Assembly (NCBI GenBank): GCA_964446235.1
Contig: CAYUNW010000003.1
Coordinates: forward strand, 54,130 to 118,129
Direction: 5' to 3'
Origin: CAYUNW01 sp964446235
GTDB lineage: Bacteria > Patescibacteriota > Microgenomatia > 2-02-FULL-39-11
DNA: 64,000 nt
Part shown: in pieces, positions 51,694 to 59,923 of the stretch
Position numbering within the stretch: position 1 is the stretch's first letter
Layout: the number at the start of each line of letters is the position of its first letter
Notes under the pieces: generated by a model
Seen by the model: the letters and a program-made list of their open reading frames with translations, nothing else
Told to the model about the DNA's origin: nothing
Database searches by the model: none
Program-made: the position numbers and the translations under genes

Positions 51694-52427
51694 AAAAATA
51701 TATTTATACTGCAATTATATTGTTTGTTTTTATTCTTGGATTTTTTTACCTTTCTTACAGTAAAAGTGATACGGTGCCTCAAAATCTTGCAGATATAGAA
51801 CCGGATGAATATGCCAGGAGTTGGTCATATACTCCGACCCCTTATCCCAAAGAAAATAATCCGTTGAATGTAGTATCCGTATTACCTATGGATAATTCGG
51901 TAAGTGTGTCTACAGACGATAATATTACAGTCACTTTCAATAGGGAATTAAAAGAAGAAGATATTATCTTTTCGATAGAACCGAAATTTGAATATAGAAT
52001 GGAAATTGATGGATATAATTTGAAAATAATTCCCAGTAAGCCTTTATCATCCGGGACAAAATATTTTTATGTAATCAAATACAGATTACCAGGAAAAATA
52101 CCACAAGGATATTCTTTCACTACGTTGGGACCGACACCGCAAATTACACAGAATACCCAACCTGAAGGTGGGGTGGAGGAAACAGAAAAATTCTATCTGG
52201 AAAATCATCCGGATATTTTTTTATCAAACAAAACACCTTATTCGACGGCCGATTTTTCTGTAGAATGGGAGTTTGTAAAAGAACCATATGAACATTTTGA
52301 ATTTAATGTAGAACTTTTTGGAAATAACGATGACAGATCTTACGATAAATTTATTTTATGGCTACAATCATTAGGATTGACCAATAAACAGATAAATGCA
52401 TTAGACATATATATATTGGAAGACTGA
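51690..52427 (+). CDS. Anchored Ig-like (Big_5/SbsA-type) surface protein
   Basis: 245 residues: N-terminal TM (YIYTAIILFVFILGFFYLSYS), YTPTPYP linker, then a Big_5-like domain: VVSVLPMDNSVSVSTDDNITVTFNRELKEEDIIFSIEP...YNLKIIPSKPLSSGTKYFYVI, and a C-terminal alpha/beta tail. Translationally coupled to the CHAP hydrolase (ATGA at 51690-51693), suggesting joint action at the surface. Confidence 0.75.
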   Translation: MKKYIYTAIILFVFILGFFYLSYSKSDTVPQNLADIEPDEYARSWSYTPTPYPKENNPLNVVSVLPMDNSVSVSTDDNITVTFNRELKEEDIIFSIEPKFEYRMEIDGYNLKIIPSKPLSSGTKYFYVIKYRLPGKIPQGYSFTTLGPTPQITQNTQPEGGVEETEKFYLENHPDIFLSNKTPYSTADFSVEWEFVKEPYEHFEFNVELFGNNDDRSYDKFILWLQSLGLTNKQINALDIYILED

Positions 52428-52455
52428 AACACTTGTGTCTTGTGCATTTTTATGA

Positions 52456-52555
52456 TATAAAGTTAAGGTCCGAAGACAGTAGGCACGAAAATAAGACCTA
52501 CCGAGGAAATTAAATTTGTTTGATGTATTCCTCGGTACTTACCGAGGTTTTTTAT
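52456..52555 (+). promoter_or_regulatory. Ribosomal protein L10 leader with attenuator
   Basis: An extended -10 (TG-A-TATAAA, 52456-52461, with TTGTGT 17 bases upstream) is followed by the L10-leader core GTCCGAAGACAGTAGGCACG...AAGACCTACCGAGG (52468-52506). CCTCGGT (52530-52536) can pair with ACCGAGG of the core or with the second copy at 52541-52547, which with its T-tract is a terminator. L10/L7-L12 binding would decide between them. Confidence 0.82.
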
Positions 52556-52574
52556 TTATAAGGGAGGAAAATAT

Positions 52575-53120
52575 ATGCCGGCACAAAAAAAGATAGAAAC
52601 AGTGGAAAATATTAAAAACAAACTGGGCAAAGCCAACGCTTTTTTTCTGGCTGATTATAAAGGTTTGACCCATCAGCAGTTAGAAGGATTGAGAAAGGTT
52701 GTCAAAAATGCTGAAGGAGAATTTTCTGTAGTAAAAAACAGACTTTTCGGACTTGCTTTGAAAGAGAATAAAAATAAAGCATTAGAAAAATTTATTGAGG
52801 ATATAAAAGCAAAACTTACCCAATCAACTGGTATATTTTTTGCTTATGGTGAGGAAATTTCGCTTGTAAAAGCAATTTCTGAATTTATCAAAAACCATCA
52901 GTTACCAATTATAAAAATCGGTTTTTTTGCAGATAATATCGCTACAGAGGCGGATTTTAAAAAGCTTTCAAATTTACCTACAAAAGAGGTACTTATAGCA
53001 ACATTGTTAAACAGAATCCAAAGTCCTCTATATGGACTTCATCGGGCATTAAATTGGAATATGCAAAGTTTAGTAACGGTACTTGAGAATATAAAAAATA
53101 AAAAGCCAGCAACAAGTTAA
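52575..53120 (+). CDS. rplJ: Ribosomal protein L10 (uL10)
   Basis: 181 residues starting MPAQKKIETVENIKNKLGKANAFFLADYKGLTHQQLEGLRK with VVKNRLFGLAL following. It forms the stalk base of the 50S subunit and binds L7/L12 dimers through its C-terminal helix. A GGGAGG ribosome site precedes it. It is 34 nt upstream of rplL and controlled by the L10 leader. Confidence 0.97.
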   Translation: MPAQKKIETVENIKNKLGKANAFFLADYKGLTHQQLEGLRKVVKNAEGEFSVVKNRLFGLALKENKNKALEKFIEDIKAKLTQSTGIFFAYGEEISLVKAISEFIKNHQLPIIKIGFFADNIATEADFKKLSNLPTKEVLIATLLNRIQSPLYGLHRALNWNMQSLVTVLENIKNKKPATS

Positions 53121-53154
53121 TAAACATTATTTAATTATTTAGGAGGTGATTTAA

Positions 53155-53544
53155 ATGGCAAAATTATCAAAAGACGATATCTTAAAAGCAGTTGAAGAAA
53201 TGTCCGTTCTGGAATTGGCTGATTTGGTAAAGGCATTGGAAGAAAAATTCGGCGTTTCTGCAGCACCTGTAGCTGTTGCATCACCACAAGGTGGACAAGC
53301 TCCAGCAGCAGCTGATGCAGCAAATGAGCAGACAACTTTCAACGTAGTTTTGACAAATGCCGGCAGTAATAAAATTTCTGTCATTAAGGCAGTTAGGGAA
53401 TTGGTTCCAACATTAGGACTTCAGGAAGCAAAAGCGTTAGTTGAGTCGGCGCCGAAAGAAGTATTAACAGGAGTAAATAAAAAAACCGCTGAAGAGGCAA
53501 AAACCAAATTGACAGCAGCCGGAGCTACAGTAGATTTGAAATAA
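53155..53544 (+). CDS. rplL: Ribosomal protein L7/L12 (bL12)
   Basis: 129 residues: N-terminal dimerisation domain (LSKDDILKAVEEMSVLELADLVKALEEKFGV), an Ala-rich hinge (GGQAPAAADAANEQ), and C-terminal factor-binding domain (KISVIKAVRELVPTLGLQEAKALVESAPKEV). It recruits translational GTPases. Strong Shine-Dalgarno AGGAGGTGA at 53140-53148. Confidence 0.97.
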   Translation: MAKLSKDDILKAVEEMSVLELADLVKALEEKFGVSAAPVAVASPQGGQAPAAADAANEQTTFNVVLTNAGSNKISVIKAVRELVPTLGLQEAKALVESAPKEVLTGVNKKTAEEAKTKLTAAGATVDLK

Positions 53545-53554
53545 AGTTATAAAT

Positions 53555-53597
53555 ACAAAAGTGTACCCTTCTTTTATAAAAAGCGGGGTACTTTTTG
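53555..53597. terminator. Bidirectional terminator after rplL
   Basis: ACAAAAGTGTACCC...GGGGTACTTTTTGT stem with A-tract on one flank and T-tract on the other, shared by rplL and the convergent methyltransferase-like gene, whose end overlaps it. Confidence 0.8.
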
Positions 53598-54131
53598 TAT
53601 ATAAGAGAGATATTTCTTACCGAAATATTTTTTCAGTAAAATCTCTTCCTTAATTACGCTTTTTTTTATCAATAAATAAATCGGAATGGATAATAGAATA
53701 AAATAACTCCATAACAGCAATTCAATAGAAACAAACAAGAAAAACAATCCTAAATATATCGGGTTTCTTAAGATGGCATAAGCACCGTGTGTAATAAGCG
53801 TGTTTTGTTTTTTTATATCATGTTGACCCGGAATTCCCCATGAGTGTTTCATGGTAAGTTTTGCCCATATGGATAAATATATTGCACAAAAAAATACGAT
53901 TAGCAGAGGATAATAAATTATATCGTAAAGTATGGATTGGGGTAATTTGAGGTCCGATATGTTCAATGTTTGAATTAATATAAGCATATATATGCTGCCA
54001 ATGATGACAGCTCTTATACTGATAAGTTTTTTCAAATAGTCTTTAAAATTATAGGGATTAGTCACATACCAGACAATAACGATAAGAAGACAGCCGGATA
54101 AAATAACTAGATTTTGCAGGTTTAAATGCAT
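53574..54131 (-). CDS. Isoprenylcysteine methyltransferase-like membrane protein (ICMT/PEMT)
   Basis: 185 residues, about five TM helices. The signature HGAYAILRNPIYLGLFFLF in the second half plus a C-terminal EEILLKKYFGKKYLSYIQKVPRF matches the ICMT/PEMT family (SAM-binding end). Substrate unknown. An extended -10 (TG-T-TATAAT, complement of 54140-54145) lies eight bases before the ATG. Confidence 0.85.
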   Translation of the reverse strand: MHLNLQNLVILSGCLLIVIVWYVTNPYNFKDYLKKLISIRAVIIGSIYMLILIQTLNISDLKLPQSILYDIIYYPLLIVFFCAIYLSIWAKLTMKHSWGIPGQHDIKKQNTLITHGAYAILRNPIYLGLFFLFVSIELLLWSYFILLSIPIYLLIKKSVIKEEILLKKYFGKKYLSYIQKVPRFL

Positions 54132-54178
54132 AAAAATACATTATAACAATATTTTGGTTTTATGATTGACACTTCAAT

Positions 54179-54835
54179 ATGCATAAGTTTAATATTGAAT
54201 TAATGAAGCCCGGATTTTTGAAAAAGTTACTACCTTATATATTTTTGATATCCCTGGCAATCTTTGTCATCGGTATTATTTCTTCGCATAATAATAAAAA
54301 AATCAATTCTTTGAACGCCGAAATAGACCAATGCAGATCGGATCTTAAACAGGCCAAACTTCCTGCTATCAGCATGAAAGATCTGAATTTACTTAACAAT
54401 AAAAATGATCAAACGGCAAAAGTAGTCAGCGGAAAGATGTTTTTTTCTTTTATAAAGGGGAATGTAAACACAGACGAATATGAGATAAGAATTTTTCTGT
54501 CTGGTGACCCCAATACCTTAGCGGATGCGGCGGATTTGACTTTGAGTTATACCAAGGGTCTGAAGATTGACGTAGCGTCGGGGGACGCTTTTCCGGATTA
54601 TCCCAGAAAGATTGTTGAAAACGGGCAAATTGTCATAACCGGAGTGTCTTCGATTACGAATGACAATATAAACTTCGGGAAACCCGGTGGTACTTTTGCC
54701 GTTTTGAAAGTAACTATTGAAGATCCGGAGGTTTTGGAAAGGGATATAAAGATAGATTTATCTAATTCCAAAATCTTTTATATGGCAAAGGATATTCTAG
54801 ATGGAGAAAATAGTTTTTCCTTAATCCAAATCTGA
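54179..54835 (+). CDS. Anchored cohesin-like domain protein
   Basis: 218 residues: N-terminal TM (LPYIFLISLAIFVIGIISS), a short coiled stretch, then a beta-sandwich (VSGKMFFSFIKGNVNTDEYEIRIFLSGDPNTLADAADLTLSYTKGLKIDVASGDAFPDYPRKIVENGQIVITGVS...GTFAVLKVTI) with cohesin-like order of strands. It sits 1 nt before a dockerin-containing gene, suggesting a matched pair. Confidence 0.6.
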   Translation: MHKFNIELMKPGFLKKLLPYIFLISLAIFVIGIISSHNNKKINSLNAEIDQCRSDLKQAKLPAISMKDLNLLNNKNDQTAKVVSGKMFFSFIKGNVNTDEYEIRIFLSGDPNTLADAADLTLSYTKGLKIDVASGDAFPDYPRKIVENGQIVITGVSSITNDNINFGKPGGTFAVLKVTIEDPEVLERDIKIDLSNSKIFYMAKDILDGENSFSLIQI

Positions 54836-54836
54836 C

Positions 54837-55973
54837 ATGAAAAAAAGACAAATAAAAAAACAGGAAATTAGTCAACTGGTTCTAGTAATTATTTCCTTTA
54901 TTTTTATCATTTTCACTATTCTGCAAAGCGGATTTATCAGGTATGTGCTTTTGGGTAGAGCACAGGTAAATGTATTAAACCTGACACTTTCACTACAGGG
55001 GTCTTATATGGAATCTGCTCAGGCTGAGTATAAAACCAAAGTGACACTTTATACTACTGAAGCAAAAGTTAAAGAATTTGAGGATTTAAAACTAATACAA
55101 GATGCAGGGTCTAAGTTCAAACTTAGCATACCGCTTAGCGATTTGCCTTTGGATAAATTATATCTTGTATATGTCAAACCGGATAAGTTTATAGGTAAGA
55201 AATTTTGCAGCAAGGAGCATGTTGGTCAAGCCTGCACTACACCGGAGATGCTTATAAAATCAGGTGAAAACAATTTTGATTTTTCTGATACGGTGATAAT
55301 GTCAGGAGATATAAAAAAACAGGACGGCAAAGTTGATTCATATGACATATCGAAGATAATTACGGATATAGGAAAAATTACGCTTGATTATCTTGATTCG
55401 GATATCAATTCAGACAAAATAGTCAATTCAGTTGATTATTCATTGGTTTTATATAGTTTGTCTCAAAGCGCCAAGGATGATACATTACCAACAATCATCA
55501 CGCCTACCGTAACCCCGGTCATACAGGCGTCTCCGACTGTGAGTATAGCTCCAACGATCATTCCCACTACAGCAGTATCAATTACTCCTACGAAAGTACC
55601 TACATCTACACCAATTCCTTCACCGACACAAGTAGCAGGAGGTACCTGTAAAGCGGTTGTTAACGGTAAAATTGTTTTAAATGTACTTTTTAGTGAAGAA
55701 TGTTACAAAATAGATAACGAACCTGCGGAAATGTGTGTAGATAGCGCTAGTAAATGTACGCAAGCCGAATGTATCAAAATAGCCAAAGAAGAAGCTGATA
55801 ATGCCATCAAAGTTTGTGCCAATGAAGCGTTTCCCGGCGCAGGAGGTTTTGTATCCCTAAATGAACAGAAAACTCAAATAAATTGTACAGTGCAGTTTAT
55901 TCCAGGCGCTTGTAACGTTCCATCTCCACCACCGATTGATTGTAGCGGTGAAGATGATATACCTAAATGCTAA
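54837..55973 (+). CDS. Anchored protein with type I-like dockerin and Cys-rich C-terminus
   Basis: 378 residues: N-terminal TM, a beta domain (about 40-150), then a dockerin duplet: QDGKVDSYDISKIITDIG and DSDINSDKIVNSVDYSLVLYSL, each with calcium-loop D/N/S residues. Then a long Thr/Pro linker (PTVTPVIQASPTVSIAPTIIP ... SPTQV) and a Cys-rich C-terminal region with about ten Cys. Dockerins bind cohesins; two cohesin-like proteins flank this gene. Confidence 0.75.
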   Translation: MKKRQIKKQEISQLVLVIISFIFIIFTILQSGFIRYVLLGRAQVNVLNLTLSLQGSYMESAQAEYKTKVTLYTTEAKVKEFEDLKLIQDAGSKFKLSIPLSDLPLDKLYLVYVKPDKFIGKKFCSKEHVGQACTTPEMLIKSGENNFDFSDTVIMSGDIKKQDGKVDSYDISKIITDIGKITLDYLDSDINSDKIVNSVDYSLVLYSLSQSAKDDTLPTIITPTVTPVIQASPTVSIAPTIIPTTAVSITPTKVPTSTPIPSPTQVAGGTCKAVVNGKIVLNVLFSEECYKIDNEPAEMCVDSASKCTQAECIKIAKEEADNAIKVCANEAFPGAGGFVSLNEQKTQINCTVQFIPGACNVPSPPPIDCSGEDDIPKC

Positions 55974-55980
55974 GAACAAA

Positions 55981-56658
55981 CTAAAGAGTTGATAATAGAA
56001 ATAACCCGATAGCTACAAATCCTACGCCACCCATAATTATACTTAACATGTTTTCAAAAGCACCGCTTCTGGGTAAGGCTGGTGGGGGAGTAACAGAAAT
56101 AACCGGTAATGACGTAGTCGGTGTTGCAATCAATGTAGGAGTCGGTTGAGTGATATTTCCTGATATCGTAATACTCGCAGTTCCATTTGAAGAACATACA
56201 ATAACATCTGTTGCATTGGCGTCGTTTTTGATGATATTTGAGTCGGTACTTGAACCGCTGGTGCAGTCGAAGTTCAAACTTACCGTGCCTGGACTGGTAG
56301 CTTGGAAGACTATTGTAGCCATATGTCCTGAGCCGGTTTTGGCTTCAGATAGACTGTTGGTCATGGCGTTGATGTAAGCTTTTCCTGCGGTGTTGAGATT
56401 GCTTGAGATATTTGAAAAAAAAGTTCCTGCGGTTACTCTATTTACCGTCAGATAACTCTGATTATAAGTGATAACCGCATCGGCGGATGTGACTGAATCG
56501 GTACCTGTATCGATGTTGATTTTAATTTCCACAGTTTGGCCTGTGGTGACATTGGCAGTGGTTGGGTCAAATTGTAAATCGGCAGCAAGTGCGGAATTCA
56601 CTGATAAAATTAAAAATGATAACGCAATAAAAACGAAAACAGAAACTTTTGTCGCCAT
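55981..56658 (-). CDS. Cohesin-domain surface protein with C-terminal TM and LPRSG motif
   Basis: 225 residues: signal peptide (ending ALA), a cohesin-like domain (LQFDPTTANVTTGQTVEIKINIDTGTDSVTSADAVITYNQSYLTV...GHMATIVFQATSPGTVSLNF), PT linker, then PALPRSGAFENMLSIIMGGVGFVAIGLFLLSTL, i.e. a sortase-like LPxSG followed by a TM, but with no basic tail. TATTAT (complement of 56665-56670) lies six bases before the ATG. Convergent with the dockerin gene. Confidence 0.8.
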   Translation of the reverse strand: MATKVSVFVFIALSFLILSVNSALAADLQFDPTTANVTTGQTVEIKINIDTGTDSVTSADAVITYNQSYLTVNRVTAGTFFSNISSNLNTAGKAYINAMTNSLSEAKTGSGHMATIVFQATSPGTVSLNFDCTSGSSTDSNIIKNDANATDVIVCSSNGTASITISGNITQPTPTLIATPTTSLPVISVTPPPALPRSGAFENMLSIIMGGVGFVAIGLFLLSTL

Positions 56659-56711
56659 AGGTTAATAATAGGTAAAATGTAAATTAATATCAATCTGTTT
56701 AAATTTTAATT

Positions 56712-57027
56712 TTGACAAGTATGTTATCATTATTTAAAAGTATAAAGCTTTGATCCGGAAGGATGGAACCGGGTAGCTGCGCAAAAGTATGCGACGGGGG
56801 CAAAGCCGTAGAAGGTTGGCAACGAGTGTCGTAACTAAACGGAGCTCGTCAAAAATGAGGTTTTCTCAAATTGATGAGCTTCCTATTTTAGGAAGCTTTT
56901 TCTTTGGGAATACAAAACAAGGTGGCACCACGAAGAAATTTGGAATTATGAGTTTGGAATAAAAAATAATTCAAAAATATTCGTCCTTGAATCTCGATTT
57001 TAAATTGGGAAGAGAGGACTTTTTTTA
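56712..57027 (+). promoter_or_regulatory. T-box riboswitch leader for trpB-trpS
   Basis: TTGACA (56712-56717) starts a ~430-nt region before trpB. The T-box sequence AAGGTGGCACCACG (56919-56932) is close to the consensus AAGGGTGGNACCGCG. A terminator follows: GTCCT (56983-56987) pairs with AGGAC (57015-57019) before eight Ts. The 5' part folds into stem I; candidate Trp specifier triplets TGG are at 56764-56766 and 56817-56819. Uncharged tRNA-Trp should allow readthrough. The remaining bases to 57143 hold no gene. Confidence 0.85.
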
Positions 57028-57143
57028 TGGGAAAAAAACAAATATTTATATATGGAAACCTTTATCCGAGATTCGGATGGTGATGCTAATATTTAGTTTT
57101 TGGTTTTCAGTTAGTTATATTTACAAAATAAAAGGAGAAAACT

Positions 57144-58454
57144 ATGAATAAAAGAATATTGCTAAATGAGAGCGAGATCCCGACTCATTATTTAAATATC
57201 AATTATTATCTTAATAAATATTTAGGAAAATTACCTGATCCGCCGCTTCATCCGGGGACAAAACAACCTATTAAACCAGAGGATTTACAGGCGATATTTC
57301 CGGTAGAGCTTATCAAGCAGGAAGTTACTCTGGAAGAAAAAGTCGTCATTCCTGACGAAGTAAAAGAAATATACAATACATACAGAGCAACTCCCATAAT
57401 TCGTGCAAAAAGACTGGAAAAATATCTGGATACCCCTGCACATATTTATTTCAAATATGAAGGAGAAACTCTTTCTCAGAGTCATAAGATAAATACCGCT
57501 TTGGCTCAAGCGTATTTTAACAAGAAGGAAGGAGTGAAGACCTTAACTACAGAAACAGGTGCCGGTCAATGGGGGTCGGCTCTAAGTATTGCTTGCAGGA
57601 TTTTTGACCTTAACTGCCAAGTATTTATGGTACGGATTTCATTTATGCAGAAACCATATCGCAAATACATCATGCAATTATACGGTGCCGATATAGTATC
57701 CAGCCCGTCAAACCAAACAGTGTTTGGTAAGTCTGTATTGGAAAAAGATCCGGATAGTCCCGGAAGCCTAGGAATAGCTATCGGTGAAGCACTGGAAATA
57801 ACCTTAAAAAATAAGGAAACCAAATACGCTTTGGGAAGTGTATTAAATCATGTGTTGCTTCACCAGACGATTGTTGGTCAAGAAGCAAAAAGGCAAATGG
57901 AAAAGATTGGTGAGTATCCGGATATTTTAATCGGATGCGTAGGCGGGGGAAGTAATTTTGGCGGATTTGCCATACCTTTTTTGGTCGATAAAATTTCCGG
58001 GAAGAAAAGAGCACTTCGGGCGATAGGAGTAGAAGCGGCGTCTTGTCCGAAGATGACCAAAGGAAATTATCGGTATGGTTTTGGCGATACAAGCAAAAAG
58101 ACTCCGCTTCTGAAGATGGAGACTTTGGGTAGCGATTTTGTACCGCCAGCGATTCATGCCGGAGGATTGCGTTACCATGGTAATGCACCTATTTTATCTT
58201 TCTTAAACAGACAAGGAATAACCGAAGCTAGAGCTTATGAGCAGAAAGAGGTTTTCCGGGCAGCAGTAGATTTTGCCAGATGTGAAGGGTTGGTATCTGC
58301 CCCGGAAACAGCGCATGCGATAAAAGGGGCAATTGATGAGGCGATCAGATGCAAAAAAGAAGGTGTTAAGAAGATAATTTTGTTTAATTATTCAGGTAAT
58401 GGATTATTGGATTTGACAGGTTACTCAGATTATATGAATGGAAAATTGAATTAA
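57144..58454 (+). CDS. trpB: Stand-alone tryptophan synthase beta, TrpB2-type
   Basis: 436 residues, longer than TrpB1. PLP-lysine motif: GETLSQSHKINTALAQAY (Lys in SHKINT), then ETGAGQWGSAL, a glycine-rich phosphate loop GCVGGGSNFGG, and NYSGNGLLDL near the end. TrpB2 condenses indole (or other donors) with L-serine. No trpA is present, so the cell likely salvages indole. Controlled by the T-box and followed by trpS. Confidence 0.93.
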   Translation: MNKRILLNESEIPTHYLNINYYLNKYLGKLPDPPLHPGTKQPIKPEDLQAIFPVELIKQEVTLEEKVVIPDEVKEIYNTYRATPIIRAKRLEKYLDTPAHIYFKYEGETLSQSHKINTALAQAYFNKKEGVKTLTTETGAGQWGSALSIACRIFDLNCQVFMVRISFMQKPYRKYIMQLYGADIVSSPSNQTVFGKSVLEKDPDSPGSLGIAIGEALEITLKNKETKYALGSVLNHVLLHQTIVGQEAKRQMEKIGEYPDILIGCVGGGSNFGGFAIPFLVDKISGKKRALRAIGVEAASCPKMTKGNYRYGFGDTSKKTPLLKMETLGSDFVPPAIHAGGLRYHGNAPILSFLNRQGITEARAYEQKEVFRAAVDFARCEGLVSAPETAHAIKGAIDEAIRCKKEGVKKIILFNYSGNGLLDLTGYSDYMNGKLN

Positions 58455-58467
58455 TATTTTACACACT

Positions 58468-58500
58468 CTCTGGGAGAGTGGATAATAAGCTCTCCCAGAG
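58468..58500 (+). promoter_or_regulatory. Intercistronic hairpin between trpB and trpS
   Basis: A perfect 11-bp stem (CTCTGGGAGAG / CTCTCCCAGAG) with an 11-base loop and no T-tract. It may stabilise the trpB message or set the trpB/trpS ratio. Confidence 0.6.
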
Positions 58501-58538
58501 AAAGTAAATTTGTTATAAAATATTCAAAGGAGAAATCT

Positions 58539-59567
58539 ATGAACAATAAAAGAATTTTATCCGGTATTACTCCCAGCGGTGACGGAAGCTTGCATATTGG
58601 AAATTATCTGGGTGCAGTACGGCAGTTTAAGGAGATTGCCAGAGGAAATGAATGTTTCTTATTCGTAGCAGATCTTCATGCCTTGACTACAGTACAGAGT
58701 CGACGGTTATTGGAAGAAAATACACAAAACCTTATTTTAAATGAATTAGCACTTTTGGGAGATCTGAAAAATATTACTTTTTTCCGTCAGTCCGATGTAC
58801 CTATGCACACCGAACTTCAAAGTATCCTAAATAACGTTACGCCCTTGGGGCTTCTCAAACGCGCCCACGCTTATAAGGATAAAATGGCCAAAGATGTGAT
58901 GGAAGATGAAATAAATTTGGGTTTATTTAATTATCCTATCCTGATGGCGGCAGATATCTTAATTTATAAACCTGATTTTGTACCGGTAGGTAAAGATCAG
59001 AAACAACATATTGAGATTGCCAGGGATATTGCCGAAAGATTCAATAGAATTTACAAGACAAATACATTTAGGTTGCCGGAGCCATATATTCCGGAAGAGG
59101 TAGCAGTGGTGATGGGTACGGACGGAAAGAGGAAAATGGCCAAGTCTTTAGGTAATGTAATCAGTATTTTTGAAGATGAAAATGTTATAAAAAAACAGGT
59201 CATGGGTTGTTTTACTGATCCTACTAGAAAAACAAAAGATGACCCAGGTCACATTGAAGGGAATATGGTTTTTGCATATCTGGATTTTTTCGGAGATAAG
59301 ATGAAAGTTGATGAATACAAAGAACTATATCAAAAGGGGAAAGTCGGTGATGTAGAGGTAAAAGAGTATCTTTTTAAAAGTATAATGAATTATTTTAAAA
59401 GTGCTCGGGAAAGATATATAGAGCTATCAGATAATCCGCAAATGGTTAAAGATATATTGATTGAAGGTGCTCAAAAAGCTAGGGAAGAGGCGGTCAAAAC
59501 AATGAAGGAAGTGAGAAATATCATCGGTCTTTCAAATAGATATTCTTTTTTCAGTTATCGTTATTGA
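58539..59567 (+). CDS. trpS: Tryptophanyl-tRNA synthetase
   Basis: 342 residues: class I signatures SLHIGNYLGAVRQF (HIGH region) and KRKMAKSLGNVISI (KMSKS as KMAKS). DxxP-like specificity segments DILIYKPDFVPVGKDQKQH are typical of TrpRS. Charges tRNA-Trp; together with the T-box and TrpB it forms one Trp-homeostasis unit. Shine-Dalgarno AGGAG before ATG. Confidence 0.95.
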   Translation: MNNKRILSGITPSGDGSLHIGNYLGAVRQFKEIARGNECFLFVADLHALTTVQSRRLLEENTQNLILNELALLGDLKNITFFRQSDVPMHTELQSILNNVTPLGLLKRAHAYKDKMAKDVMEDEINLGLFNYPILMAADILIYKPDFVPVGKDQKQHIEIARDIAERFNRIYKTNTFRLPEPYIPEEVAVVMGTDGKRKMAKSLGNVISIFEDENVIKKQVMGCFTDPTRKTKDDPGHIEGNMVFAYLDFFGDKMKVDEYKELYQKGKVGDVEVKEYLFKSIMNYFKSARERYIELSDNPQMVKDILIEGAQKAREEAVKTMKEVRNIIGLSNRYSFFSYRY

Positions 59568-59838
59568 CAAAAGTATAAATAATCCCGACAATTTCTTTTT
59601 CAATTTTTTTCTTTGATCCTAATCCATCTGGGTTAATAGGCGGTAAATTAACTATTTTTTGAAAGCTTTTCAAATAATCATCAGGAGGATTATCCAAAAA
59701 TCCTGATTTTGGGTCGAAATAAAAACTTTCACCATTACCGATTTTTGCTTCAATTGTATGTAAATCTTGGGGGGATAAATGTTGACGGCGAAAATCAATG
59801 ATAATTCTTGGAATTTCAAATTCAGGTGATTTTTGCAT
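59551..59838 (-). CDS. Small unknown protein
   Basis: About 95 residues (104 if the 59865 start is used), with FEIPRIIIDFRRQHLSPQDLHTIEAKIGNGESFYFDPKSGFLDNPPDDYLKSFQKIVNLP. No recognised domain; possibly cytoplasmic. Converges on trpS with a 17-nt overlap. Confidence 0.5.
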   Translation of the reverse strand: MQKSPEFEIPRIIIDFRRQHLSPQDLHTIEAKIGNGESFYFDPKSGFLDNPPDDYLKSFQKIVNLPPINPDGLGSKKKIEKEIVGIIYTFVNNDN

Positions 59839-59923
59839 ATTCGAATAGTTTAAGCATAGATACATAAGCTATTTTTCAAAATGAGTAACAACGGTGTAAC
59901 AGGTCTAGATTGAAATTGGTGGA

